DNA from: Dyadobacter diqingensis
GTDB lineage: Bacteria > Bacteroidota > Bacteroidia > Cytophagales > Spirosomataceae
Length of the DNA stretch: 64,000 nucleotides
Direction: 5' to 3'
Assembly: GCF_024220585.1 (NCBI RefSeq)
Contig: NZ_JAMXKF010000001.1
Location: forward strand, 1,312,033 to 1,376,032
This document shows positions 8,232-16,081 of the stretch, piece by piece. Each line of letters starts with the position of its first letter. The first letter of the stretch is position 1. The notes under the pieces are model-generated. The model worked only from the letters and a program-made list of their open reading frames with translations. It searched no databases and was not told the DNA's origin. Made by a program: the position numbers and the translations under genes.

Positions 8232-9419
8232 TTAAGGAATCCAGGTAAAGGATTGCTGCAAAACACCTGCCTCTGACGGCGTTACATCAGCCTGGTAAAT
8301 TCTTGCAATGGTGTTGACAATCTGATCAACCTCTTCTGTTGTGTTAAATTTGCTGAAAGAAAAACGAACATTTTCTTTGTCAGCCTCATGTTGGATGGCT
8401 CTGATCACATGAGAACCGCCATTTCCCAGATTGGAACAGGCACTGCCTCCAGAAACCGCGATCCCCAGTTGGTCAAGGCTGCTGACCAGACTTCCGGATT
8501 TCAAACAGGGGAATGAAATGTTGGCAATAGCGCCAAGACTTTTGACATCAGACCTGCTTTCTCCATTAAAACCGATATTTTCAATACCACTGTTTTCGAG
8601 CTGTGCGATCAGGCGTTGTTTAAGCGAAGATGTTTTTTCCTGCACGGCATCGAAATCGCGGTAGGCAATTTCCAGTGCCTTCGCCAAACCTACAATGCCA
8701 ATTACATTTTCAGTACCACCCCTTTGTCCGCTCTCCTGGCCTCCGCCTAAAATCCGTGGTTTCAGTTTATGTCTTTTGTTGATGTAAATAAATCCCACGC
8801 CTTTCGGACCATGAAATTTGTGTGCCGACCCTACCAGAAAATCAACCGGATATTCGCTCAGATTCAGTTGTACTTTCCCGATGGTCTGCGTGGTGTCCGT
8901 ATGAAATGCTGCGTTATACTTCTTCGCCAGTTTACTGATCGCCTCGATATCCGTCAGATTTCCGATTTCATTGTTGCCATGCATCAGACTGATCAGCGAT
9001 TGCGGATTGGCATCCAATAATCTTTCAAGATGTTCCAGGTCAACATTTCCTTTTTTATCCAGCTTCACATAACTTATTTCGATGTCGCCTTCTCTTTCAT
9101 GCCTCAAAAGCGGTTCCAAAACGGCTTTGTGCTCAATCCGGCTTGTGATCGCGTGTGTCAAACCATATTCCCTGATTGACTCAGAAAGAGCCAGATTGTT
9201 TGCCTCCGTAGCGCCTGACACAAAGAAAATCTCCTCCGGCGTCACATTTAATAACCTTGCAATGGTCTGACGGGCTGCGTCAATCACTTCGCGTACTTTA
9301 CGCCCGGCCCAGTGGCTCGACGAAGGATTTCCAAAGTTTGTTGTCAGATAAGGCAATATGGCTTCAATAACCTCAGGATCAATGGCCGTCGTGGCAGCGC
9401 TATCACAATAAATTTCCAT
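8232..9419 (-). CDS. cysteine desulfurase (NifS/IscS-like)
   Basis: A 395-residue PLP enzyme of aminotransferase class V that would take sulfur from L-cysteine, giving alanine and an enzyme persulfide for Fe-S clusters or thio-cofactors. The PLP lysine is K201 in SAHKFHGPKG, PLP contacts include HTDTTQTIGK, and the sulfur-accepting cysteine is C328 in SGGSACSN on a long mobile loop, as in group I enzymes. The ATG at 9419 (MEIYCDSAATT) is preferred because it matches the family N-terminus; an upstream in-frame start at 9509 would add 30 poorly fitting residues inside the previous gene. It follows a TlpA-like gene by 44 bases. No iscU, sufE or regulator gene is adjacent, so the acceptor is unknown. 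Confidence 0.9.
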   Translation of the reverse strand: MEIYCDSAATTAIDPEVIEAILPYLTTNFGNPSSSHWAGRKVREVIDAARQTIARLLNVTPEEIFFVSGATEANNLALSESIREYGLTHAITSRIEHKAVLEPLLRHEREGDIEISYVKLDKKGNVDLEHLERLLDANPQSLISLMHGNNEIGNLTDIEAISKLAKKYNAAFHTDTTQTIGKVQLNLSEYPVDFLVGSAHKFHGPKGVGFIYINKRHKLKPRILGGGQESGQRGGTENVIGIVGLAKALEIAYRDFDAVQEKTSSLKQRLIAQLENSGIENIGFNGESRSDVKSLGAIANISFPCLKSGSLVSSLDQLGIAVSGGSACSNLGNGGSHVIRAIQHEADKENVRFSFSKFNTTEEVDQIVNTIARIYQADVTPSEAGVLQQSFTWIP

Positions 9420-9463
9420 TTTTAAATTTTTAGTTTGAAGATTTCCAACTTGAATGGTCTTGA

Positions 9464-10720
9464 TTACGGCAGTGGTTCGGCAATGAGTTTTGTAAGATCC
9501 TCGTTCCACTTTTTCACGTAATCGTCGTAAAATTGCCCTGTTCCCTTGCCTGAAAAACCGGTGTGAATCTCTTTTACCTTACCATCACGGCCCACAATAA
9601 TCGTCGTCGGGAAAGCCAGGAATTCTTTAAGTGCTACCAGCTTTTGTGCCACCACGTCCTTATCAGCCTTTCCTGCAAAAAGCAGATCATACTGAATGTC
9701 GTAGCGATTTTTCAATTTTGTCAACGTCCTTTTAGCAAACTCGTAGTCGTCCTTCGCCTCAAAAGCCAGACCTATCGCTTCTACACCCAGATGTTTGTTT
9801 TCCTTATACCAGGGCGCCATAAACTGGACCTGATCGATACAGTTTGGGCACCAAGTGCCGAGCAGTTCAATAATAACTACCTTACCTTTGTATTTTTCAT
9901 CGCTTAATGAAACCTGTTTGCCGTTCAGATCAGGAAATGTAAAATCCAGTTTGTCATAACCTGGTTTCAGAAATGTAAGCGCGTAAGCATCGGCAAGGGC
10001 GGCGTTGTCATCCTTTGTTCCCGAGAATTTGATCGGATTAGCACCCGCTCCAATTGCGCCTTCGATTGATTTTCCGTCGATGATTTTTCCCTTTACATAA
10101 GAAGGTCCCGAACCCGTGAAACCTGAAAGTACAAATTCATCTCCCTGAACATCGCCCTGAAGCTCGCGGCTATCGCCGGTTATCGACAGGATAATGCCGT
10201 TTAGTTTATTTCCCTTTTGTTCAAAAACAGCAACACGATCGGCAGCCGGTTTGTCGGATTTAATTTTGACAAGCCATTTTCCGGTGATGTTCGCAGCAGG
10301 TTTGATTTCTTTGCCTGGTTCAACAAAACGATAGGACTGACCCGCCTTTGCCGTGAACGGAATTACCCGTCCGGCACCTGGTACCAGACTCTTATGCGCA
10401 CCGGTCAGACTTCCATCATTTTCAATTTTCGCAAACAAGCCGGCCTCAAATGTATTAAGTGTTACCAGCAAGGAATCGGGCGTGATGTACTTTGCATTGA
10501 AATCATCCCGACGATCGCCGTTGACAGCAGTCAGCACCAGCTCATTGCCTGTTTTCTTTTTTACTTCGAAATTAAAAGGGACATCCAGTTCACCTACTTT
10601 AAAAACACCACGCCAGTTTCCTTCCTTAACGGGTTTGTTCTGGGCAAAAGTAGTTCCGGTAATTCCGGTTACGAAAACCGAGGCCGACAGCAGCGTGAAC
10701 AATAAACGATTGATTTTCAT
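9464..10720 (-). CDS. secreted TlpA/ResA-like thiol-disulfide oxidoreductase
   Basis: A 418-residue exported protein with a signal peptide ending near TTFAQ (about residue 27), an N-terminal beta-rich region of about 220 residues containing two similar lipocalin-like halves (NWRGVFKVGELDVPFNFEV and NITGKWLVKIKSDKPAADR), and a C-terminal thioredoxin-fold domain (about 255-410). The redox motif is CPNC at residues 291-294 in LGTWCPNCIDQV, and the cis-proline region is LAFPTTIIVGRDG. Such periplasmic reductases are common in Bacteroidota; partners are unknown. It precedes a cysteine desulfurase by 44 bases on the same strand, so the two are probably co-transcribed. A long upstream region without genes (about 580 bases) may carry its leader. 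Confidence 0.88.
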   Translation of the reverse strand: MKINRLLFTLLSASVFVTGITGTTFAQNKPVKEGNWRGVFKVGELDVPFNFEVKKKTGNELVLTAVNGDRRDDFNAKYITPDSLLVTLNTFEAGLFAKIENDGSLTGAHKSLVPGAGRVIPFTAKAGQSYRFVEPGKEIKPAANITGKWLVKIKSDKPAADRVAVFEQKGNKLNGIILSITGDSRELQGDVQGDEFVLSGFTGSGPSYVKGKIIDGKSIEGAIGAGANPIKFSGTKDDNAALADAYALTFLKPGYDKLDFTFPDLNGKQVSLSDEKYKGKVVIIELLGTWCPNCIDQVQFMAPWYKENKHLGVEAIGLAFEAKDDYEFAKRTLTKLKNRYDIQYDLLFAGKADKDVVAQKLVALKEFLAFPTTIIVGRDGKVKEIHTGFSGKGTGQFYDDYVKKWNEDLTKLIAEPLP

Positions 10721-11130
10721 ATATATAAAATTTCAGTTTAAATAATAGTATACATTCTCTACCATCTAACTAGATAGATAAACGAATAATTCCAGTTAAA
10801 TGGCTCTTTTTCCAGAGCAACACAATAAAATCCTTTTACAGGACGTACTCGGCAATAACTTTTGTTCAGTGGATTCTAAAGATTTATCATTAGAATTAGG
10901 TTGGGGCACCTTATGAGTCATAGGTTGCCAGAAGATCATTGAGCCTAACCTCTCCCTTCGTTCTTTATAAATCTACTATTTCGATAGGCAAAGTTGTAAC
11001 GTAAAAATTTCCCGTGCAAGGATTTTCTTAATTTTTTTTAAGAATAGGAATTCATGGAGCAAAACAGGGCAAAAAGAAAATTCCGCCGTGACTTATTAGT
11101 GGAGAATAATACGATATATTTTTTTCTGTT
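10721..11130. other. gene-free AT-rich intergenic stretch
   Basis: No convincing reading frame or RNA gene was seen. The only local structure is a short hairpin TTCTTAA (11025-11031) with TTAAGAA (11038-11044). The stretch probably includes the promoter and leader of the TlpA-like gene, but no full TTTG/TAnnTTTG pair was identified. Confidence 0.5.
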
Positions 11131-11300
11131 ACCACCTAAGACATATGAGATAACCTCAGAAGACAGTATAATGTTGGGTTAAGTCAAATGTCTTAAATGA
11201 TAAAAATAATTTTTTGTAGCAGGTCGCGTAAAACTATGTAACCCAAAAGCTTATAACCGGCTCTTAGGTTATCTCATCTGTCTCGAGTGGTAAAAATAAC
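11131..11300. repeat. three related ~33-bp motifs, one inverted
   Basis: Copies lie at 11131-11156 (minus orientation), 11176-11210 (plus) and 11265-11300 (plus). The shared pattern is GGTTAnnTCAnnTGTCT followed by a TGGTAAAAATAA-like tail. The first copy matches the third over 22 of 26 bases as an inverted repeat and also pairs well with the second, so alternative hairpins are possible. The third copy ends right at the stop codon of the epimerase gene. Confidence 0.65.
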
Positions 11301-12146
11301 CTACAAGTTTAATGACTTAAGGAATTTCAAGCCGTCAACGGCGATAGACTCGCGGGATGGTTCAACTTTTCGCCAGATTGAGGCTGCTTTGGCGATCACT
11401 TTTACGTCAGGAGTGAAGGATTCGATGACTATGTCGCCCTGATAATCGATCTTATCCAGCGCCACAAATATTCTTTCCCAGTTAATCTGATCTCCTCCGG
11501 GTGTGCCGCGGTCGCTGCCCGAAGCATGCAGTAATGCCAGTTTTTTCCCCGCTTTCAAAATGGCCAGCGCAGGATCTTTCTCTTCAAGGTTCATATGAAA
11601 AGAGTCAAGGTGAACGTACAACGACTCACTGTCCACGTCACGGATAAGACTCAATGCCTGGTCGCAAGTATTGATAAAATCGGTTTCGTAACGGTTTAGT
11701 GGTTCGATAGCCAGTTTCACATGTTGCTTTTCCGCGTCGGCGCAAAGCGATTTTAAATGTTTGACAACGGTCAGCCATTGTTTGTGATGCTCGTCTGCCG
11801 GCACGAACTCTGCCCTTCCGACTGCCGAATAAATGGGCCCGGCAACCAACGAACTTCCCAAAACCGGCGCGATGTCAATCAGCGATTTGATGTAATCCAT
11901 CGCTACAACCTGCTCTTTGCGATTTCCACGAAGGTCACGCCCGGGTCCTGTTGCCGCACAAACTGACCGGCATGCAAGACCGTTATCATCCAATGCTTTT
12001 CGTACGAGCGCCGGATTAATGTTCGCAGGTTCTTCGACGACTATTTCTACAAAATCAAAACCCCATTCTTTAAACTTAGGAAAAAAGTTGACGCTCTCGT
12101 TGGTAAATGGAGAGGAAAACAAATAGGTATTAATACCGAATTTCAT
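11301..12146 (-). CDS. sugar epimerase of the D-psicose/D-tagatose 3-epimerase type
   Basis: A 281-residue TIM-barrel enzyme of the sugar phosphate isomerase/epimerase (AP endonuclease 2) superfamily. The metal ligands of ketose 3-epimerases are present: E148 (LAIEPLNRYE), D181 (HLDSFHMN), H207 (LLHASGSDRGTPG) and E242 (VIESF). The segment GSDRGTPGGDQINW also matches this subgroup. It would interconvert a free ketose at C3 using Mn2+ or a similar metal. It is the last gene of an operon with a RhaT-type transporter, a mutarotase-like lipoprotein and an FG-GAP protein, which points to catabolism of an imported sugar. The natural sugar cannot be named from sequence; related enzymes also act on 3-keto-sugars or inositols. 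Confidence 0.85.
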   Translation of the reverse strand: MKFGINTYLFSSPFTNESVNFFPKFKEWGFDFVEIVVEEPANINPALVRKALDDNGLACRSVCAATGPGRDLRGNRKEQVVAMDYIKSLIDIAPVLGSSLVAGPIYSAVGRAEFVPADEHHKQWLTVVKHLKSLCADAEKQHVKLAIEPLNRYETDFINTCDQALSLIRDVDSESLYVHLDSFHMNLEEKDPALAILKAGKKLALLHASGSDRGTPGGDQINWERIFVALDKIDYQGDIVIESFTPDVKVIAKAASIWRKVEPSRESIAVDGLKFLKSLNL

Positions 12147-12194
12147 GAAAATGGGATTGAACGTGTGTAATTGGAAATGATGATGGAATAACGA

Positions 12195-13382
12195 TTATTT
12201 CCGGTGATTTTCAAAAAAGTGAACACCCTTTTTATTGCCTGTCACGATATCCGGCAACCCGTCTTTGTTCATATCCTCAATTTCTACATGTAAACCCGCA
12301 CCGGCTTGGGTGTCTATCTGATGAGGAATCCAAACCGGATTTTTTCCCGGTTTCAGTTCGTACCAGTAAACCAGCGATGCATCCTGGGCCCCCGGATCAC
12401 CTCCGTTATGGGCATACCATCGTTTTCCTGTAACAAGGTCGGGAAAACCATCTCCGTTAACGTCTTTGAAAGCAAGTCCATGGGACTGGGAAAAATCCCG
12501 GCTTATTTCATGCTCCGTCCAGGTGACATTGCCCTGCGCATCCTTCCCCTGCTCATGCCACCAGACTCCATAGTTGTGTGCTGACGAACTCAGTACATCA
12601 TTCAATCCATCCTTGTTTACATCGTAGACATACATTTGCGCGCAATCCTGACTTAAATTCGCCGAATGAAATTTCCAGTTTCTTGTTTTAGGATTGTCTG
12701 TACCTTCCCACCAGCCGTTTTTTACAATGACATCCGGTTTTCCATCGCCGTTGATATCACCATAACCCAGGCCGTGGGTATACATATGCGTTGCCAATTC
12801 AGGATCGCTGCTGATGATATTCTTTTCCCATTCAAAATCTCCCTTTTTCCGTGGCTGACTTAGCCAGATAACCTGTTTGGTTTCCGGGTCGTTGGCCAGG
12901 AGATCAAGTCTACCGTCACGGTCAATATCGACAAAAAGCGGGGATTCATTACCAATCGACGGATAGATCTGACGGGCCACCCAATGTCCCGATTTATTTT
13001 TAGGATTTTCGTACCAGACAGCAGGCTTGGCCGCTATATCGATGCGGATCAGATCCACCCAACCATCCTGATTTACATCAGCGCTGAAATTGAGAAATGA
13101 ATCACTATATCCATCTTTCCATGAAAAAGCTTTGGGCGGCATGATCTCGTGTTTCGTCCAATTGGGCGCCTCAAACCAGTATGCACCGGAAAGTATGTCT
13201 TTTTTCCCATCCTTATTCACATCGCCTATGGCTGCCCCTTCCGCAATAAAATCAGGAGTGATCACGTGTTTTTCAAAGACAGTTGTTTTTCCTTTCTTCT
13301 GCCCATAGGAAACCAGCGTACCAAACAGCAGCGCCTGGGTTACACAAAATACTTTTATGAAGTCATTTCTTTTTACTCGCAT
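12195..13382 (-). CDS. exported seven-bladed FG-GAP/VCBS repeat protein
   Basis: A 395-residue secreted protein with a signal peptide (about 1-27, cleavage near VSYGQ) and seven Ca-binding repeats of the form DvNxDGxxDl: DVNKDGKKDIL, DVNQDGWVDLI, DIDRDGRLDLL, DINGDGKPDVI, DVNKDGLNDVL, DVNGDGFPDLV and DMNKDGLPDIV. Seven repeats suit one closed beta-propeller. There is no type IX sorting domain. Proteins of this kind occur in Bacteroidota and Planctomycetes sugar clusters, where they may bind or cleave polysaccharides (some lyases are propellers), but no catalytic residues can be assigned. It lies 48 bases before the epimerase gene and 83 bases after the lipoprotein gene in one operon. Confidence 0.85.
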   Translation of the reverse strand: MRVKRNDFIKVFCVTQALLFGTLVSYGQKKGKTTVFEKHVITPDFIAEGAAIGDVNKDGKKDILSGAYWFEAPNWTKHEIMPPKAFSWKDGYSDSFLNFSADVNQDGWVDLIRIDIAAKPAVWYENPKNKSGHWVARQIYPSIGNESPLFVDIDRDGRLDLLANDPETKQVIWLSQPRKKGDFEWEKNIISSDPELATHMYTHGLGYGDINGDGKPDVIVKNGWWEGTDNPKTRNWKFHSANLSQDCAQMYVYDVNKDGLNDVLSSSAHNYGVWWHEQGKDAQGNVTWTEHEISRDFSQSHGLAFKDVNGDGFPDLVTGKRWYAHNGGDPGAQDASLVYWYELKPGKNPVWIPHQIDTQAGAGLHVEIEDMNKDGLPDIVTGNKKGVHFFENHRK

Positions 13383-13465
13383 AACTATCTCAATTTTTGT
13401 GGCGCCAATATTTTATAAGTGCAGTTTTACTAAAATTATGCCCTTCCTTGCATTCTGGTTCTTAA

Positions 13466-14704
13466 TCAGAAAGCTTTCTCAATCGTGTCGAGCTCTACAC
13501 CTAACACAGACAACGAAATTTTGTTAAGCGAAGCCTTGTCGCCCTCGAAATGGAACGTGCTATGATGATGGGTTAATTTCTCATTCTGTCTTAAAATGTT
13601 GGTTTTAGAGCTGGATTCGAGTTCGTAAAAAGGCCCCATTTGAGAGCCGTCTTCTAACGGACCATCGTTGTAGGAATTTAATGCGTCACCACCAAATGGG
13701 TCCTCGTGTTTTTCCCAGGTCGATTTAAGGTATTCTCCTTTCTCATCGATATCATAGGAAATTATTGTCAGAATACCCTTTTCCGCATCATAACTGCCTG
13801 CTACATTTTTTGCAGACTTAGGCGACAGCCCGATTTTACTCCTGAATTTCCCATCCGCTTTTAAAAACACCGCAGCATTTCCGGTCACCAACCGATCGAC
13901 CGGTATAGCTCCAAAATAGTTGGAAGTTAATAGGGGTTCTTTTGAATGAGTTGTTGAAAATGGTGCAACAATCGTTGTCCTGGGTGAAGGTTTAAACATC
14001 CCCAGAATCCAGATCCCCAAAGCACCCGTTTCCCGTTTCCAATCCGCGCCGGTATTCGTGATTGCATTGATAGTAGTATAAGCCGTCGCGCGAACCTGAT
14101 CAAACGTGGAAATTTTAAGTATTTTGGCAATTTCTCCTTTGCTAAGCATTTTAACTTCACGCTCAATCAGCAGATCCAGCTTTGTTCCGGAATGATTTTC
14201 AAGAGCCGTTTTTTTCCTGAACTTTACAGAAGATAAACCCTCAGAAACCGTTTCAAAAGGTTCAGAATCGATAACCGCAGGTGTCTGCCAGTTTTCGAAT
14301 GTGAAAGGTTTTCCTTTTTGAAAATAAACAGAGAACTGTCCGCCTTCGGGAGATAACCAGAAACGGTCTTCTCCGCCCAACGCATTGATGTGCGGTTTGT
14401 TTTCGCCACTTTTTATAAGTCCGTAATTCAGCCAGCCAAAGCTGTTGCCCGAATCACCAGAGGTTGTACTTGTCATCACCCTGCCCTGATAATCCGCAAC
14501 GACAATCGCCTGCGATTGCCTGTCATCAGGCGCTGTCAACAGAATAACAGGCTTGTATTTTTTCAAAAAAGCCAGGTCGTACCCAAAGGTACCTTCCTGG
14601 CTTGTCGTATTTTCTTCCACAGTTTTTTCTTGCTTGTTTTTTTGTTTCTGGCAACCAACGGTCATCAGAATGATTATGAAAAGAATTGAGATTTGTTTCT
14701 TCAT
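13466..14704 (-). CDS. lipoprotein with mutarotase-like pattern (DUF6786-like)
   Basis: A lipoprotein of about 412 residues with a signal peptide and lipobox MTVGC followed by a charged linker (KQKNKQEKTVEEN). The mature part is beta-rich. The segment HINALGGEDRFWLSPEGGQFSVYF resembles galactose-mutarotase-like folds, and the length and style recall the DUF6786 family; both assignments are from memory and unproven. It would sit in the periplasm or at the outer membrane. The start at 14704 (MKKQ) suits a signal peptide better than the ATG nine bases upstream at 14713. It follows the RhaT-type transporter gene by 12-21 bases, so it most likely acts on the same imported sugar. Confidence 0.65.
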   Translation of the reverse strand: MKKQISILFIIILMTVGCQKQKNKQEKTVEENTTSQEGTFGYDLAFLKKYKPVILLTAPDDRQSQAIVVADYQGRVMTSTTSGDSGNSFGWLNYGLIKSGENKPHINALGGEDRFWLSPEGGQFSVYFQKGKPFTFENWQTPAVIDSEPFETVSEGLSSVKFRKKTALENHSGTKLDLLIEREVKMLSKGEIAKILKISTFDQVRATAYTTINAITNTGADWKRETGALGIWILGMFKPSPRTTIVAPFSTTHSKEPLLTSNYFGAIPVDRLVTGNAAVFLKADGKFRSKIGLSPKSAKNVAGSYDAEKGILTIISYDIDEKGEYLKSTWEKHEDPFGGDALNSYNDGPLEDGSQMGPFYELESSSKTNILRQNEKLTHHHSTFHFEGDKASLNKISLSVLGVELDTIEKAF

Positions 14705-14725
14705 AAAAATCAAAAAACGTTCTGT

Positions 14726-15805
14726 TTACTCATGCAGATAGTTTCCATAACCTACAATTAATACAGATAGAATAATCACCAAAATACCTGATACAATCGT
14801 TGTCAGTGTTTTTTTTGTGACGCCCTTCCACTCGTTCAAAACCAATCCCCAGGTATTGGCAATCAAAATGATAAATGCCATATGCAAAATCCAGGAACTC
14901 GGACCGTTCCCCAGCTTGCTCTCTCCCATCCCGTAAAAGAAGAACTGAAGAAACCACGTAGTCCCGGCAATTGCAGAGAAAATGTAATTCGAGAGCAACG
15001 GCGTGCTTTTATCTGTATAGTTACTGAAAGTCTTATTACGAGCGTTCAGCATCATACACCAGATAAAGTTGGTCGTTAAACCTCCCAGCAAAATGACAAT
15101 ATAGGTTACATTGTTCTGAAAAAGGAACTCTCCCTGACCCGGGTTTGCCGCTTTCCAGATGTCATTTGCCTCTTCCGCCATTACCTTTCCTGCGTCAATA
15201 CCAAAAGCAAAACATGCACTTAATATACCTGAGATGATGGAAACAGTAAGTCCCAATCCAATCTTAAATTCTGCATTATCACCAACAACGCCGCTCTTTT
15301 TCAAATCGTTATCCTTCATGGCACCAGCCTTTCCGCAAATGATAATCCCGATAACGCAAACCAGTAACCCCAGCAAAACCATTTGCCCCCAGCTGCTGGT
15401 GATCAGATCTTTGATAGAATCTTTTCCTTCTTTTGGCTCAAACAAATAATACACCGAAGGAATCAAAGCACCGAAAACCGAGCAAAGTCCAAGGATGATC
15501 GAACTGCCCAGAGACACCCCCAGATAACGCACACCAAGACCATAGGTCAATCCGCCAATACCCCAGAGGACACCGAAGAAATAGGTCAAAAATAAAATCC
15601 CGCCATCGGTATGTGCGATGATATCAGTGTAACCAGGAATGGTCAGGTAAGCAGCCAGCGGCGGTACGATCAGCCATGAAAATAATCCTCCCACGATCCA
15701 ATACGTTTCCCATGCCCAACCTTTGACTTTTTTGTAAGGAATATAAAAACTGCCGGAAGCAAAGCCACCAATAAAATGAAAAATTACACCGAGAAGTGCT
15801 TGCAT
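14726..15805 (-). CDS. RhaT-family sugar:proton symporter
   Basis: A 359-residue inner-membrane protein with about ten hydrophobic segments. It matches the L-rhamnose-proton symporter family: GGFASGSFYIPYKKVKGW near the start, ETYWIVGGLFSWLIVPPLAAYLTIP, and GLTYGLGVRYLGVSLGSSI. It is first in an operon with a lipoprotein, an FG-GAP propeller and a ketose 3-epimerase-like enzyme. No rhamnose isomerase, kinase or aldolase is nearby, so the transported sugar may not be rhamnose. The region upstream (15806-16081) holds several palindromic sequences suitable for a regulator, although no regulator gene is adjacent. Confidence 0.88.
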   Translation of the reverse strand: MQALLGVIFHFIGGFASGSFYIPYKKVKGWAWETYWIVGGLFSWLIVPPLAAYLTIPGYTDIIAHTDGGILFLTYFFGVLWGIGGLTYGLGVRYLGVSLGSSIILGLCSVFGALIPSVYYLFEPKEGKDSIKDLITSSWGQMVLLGLLVCVIGIIICGKAGAMKDNDLKKSGVVGDNAEFKIGLGLTVSIISGILSACFAFGIDAGKVMAEEANDIWKAANPGQGEFLFQNNVTYIVILLGGLTTNFIWCMMLNARNKTFSNYTDKSTPLLSNYIFSAIAGTTWFLQFFFYGMGESKLGNGPSSWILHMAFIILIANTWGLVLNEWKGVTKKTLTTIVSGILVIILSVLIVGYGNYLHE

Positions 15806-15831
15806 GAGGTTACAGGATTAATGTTTTGTAT

Positions 15832-16004
15832 GGTTAATGAATGCGTAAGTTCAACTGTACCATTCATTTAACCCGTAAATTGCCATCCACAGAGAAATAG
15901 CGCATCCTGTACCGTACTGCTCTAAATACGGTTTTTTGAATTAATAATTACATAATTCAATGGCTGCAATACGTTAAGTAGCTGAGTTTAAGTATTTACT
16001 TAAC
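15832..16004. promoter_or_regulatory. palindrome-rich control region of the RhaT operon
   Basis: Two elements are seen. A long imperfect hairpin spans 15832-15873, with arms beginning GGTTAATGAATG and ending CATTCATTTAACC and continuing inward through short complementary blocks. Further upstream is a perfect TTAAGTA-TT-TACTTAA palindrome (15988-16003) with an additional GTTAAGTA half-site at 15973-15980. The first would lie in the transcript leader, 27 bases before the transporter start; the second is placed as an operator. No TAnnTTTG promoter was found between them. Confidence 0.5.
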
Positions 16005-16081
16005 ATATATCACATTTATAATTTTTTGTTATTTTTTTGAATAAATTCAATTCCGGTCATTTCGGCGACTGCAAGACTATC

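Noticed and set aside
10217..10705. Frames antisense to the TlpA-like gene
   Set aside because: They are shadows of a gene with a signal peptide and CPNC motif on the other strand.
11131..11291. A small MITE with terminal inverted repeats
   Set aside because: The ends match over 22 of 26 bases, but no target-site duplication is seen and a third internal copy does not fit this model.
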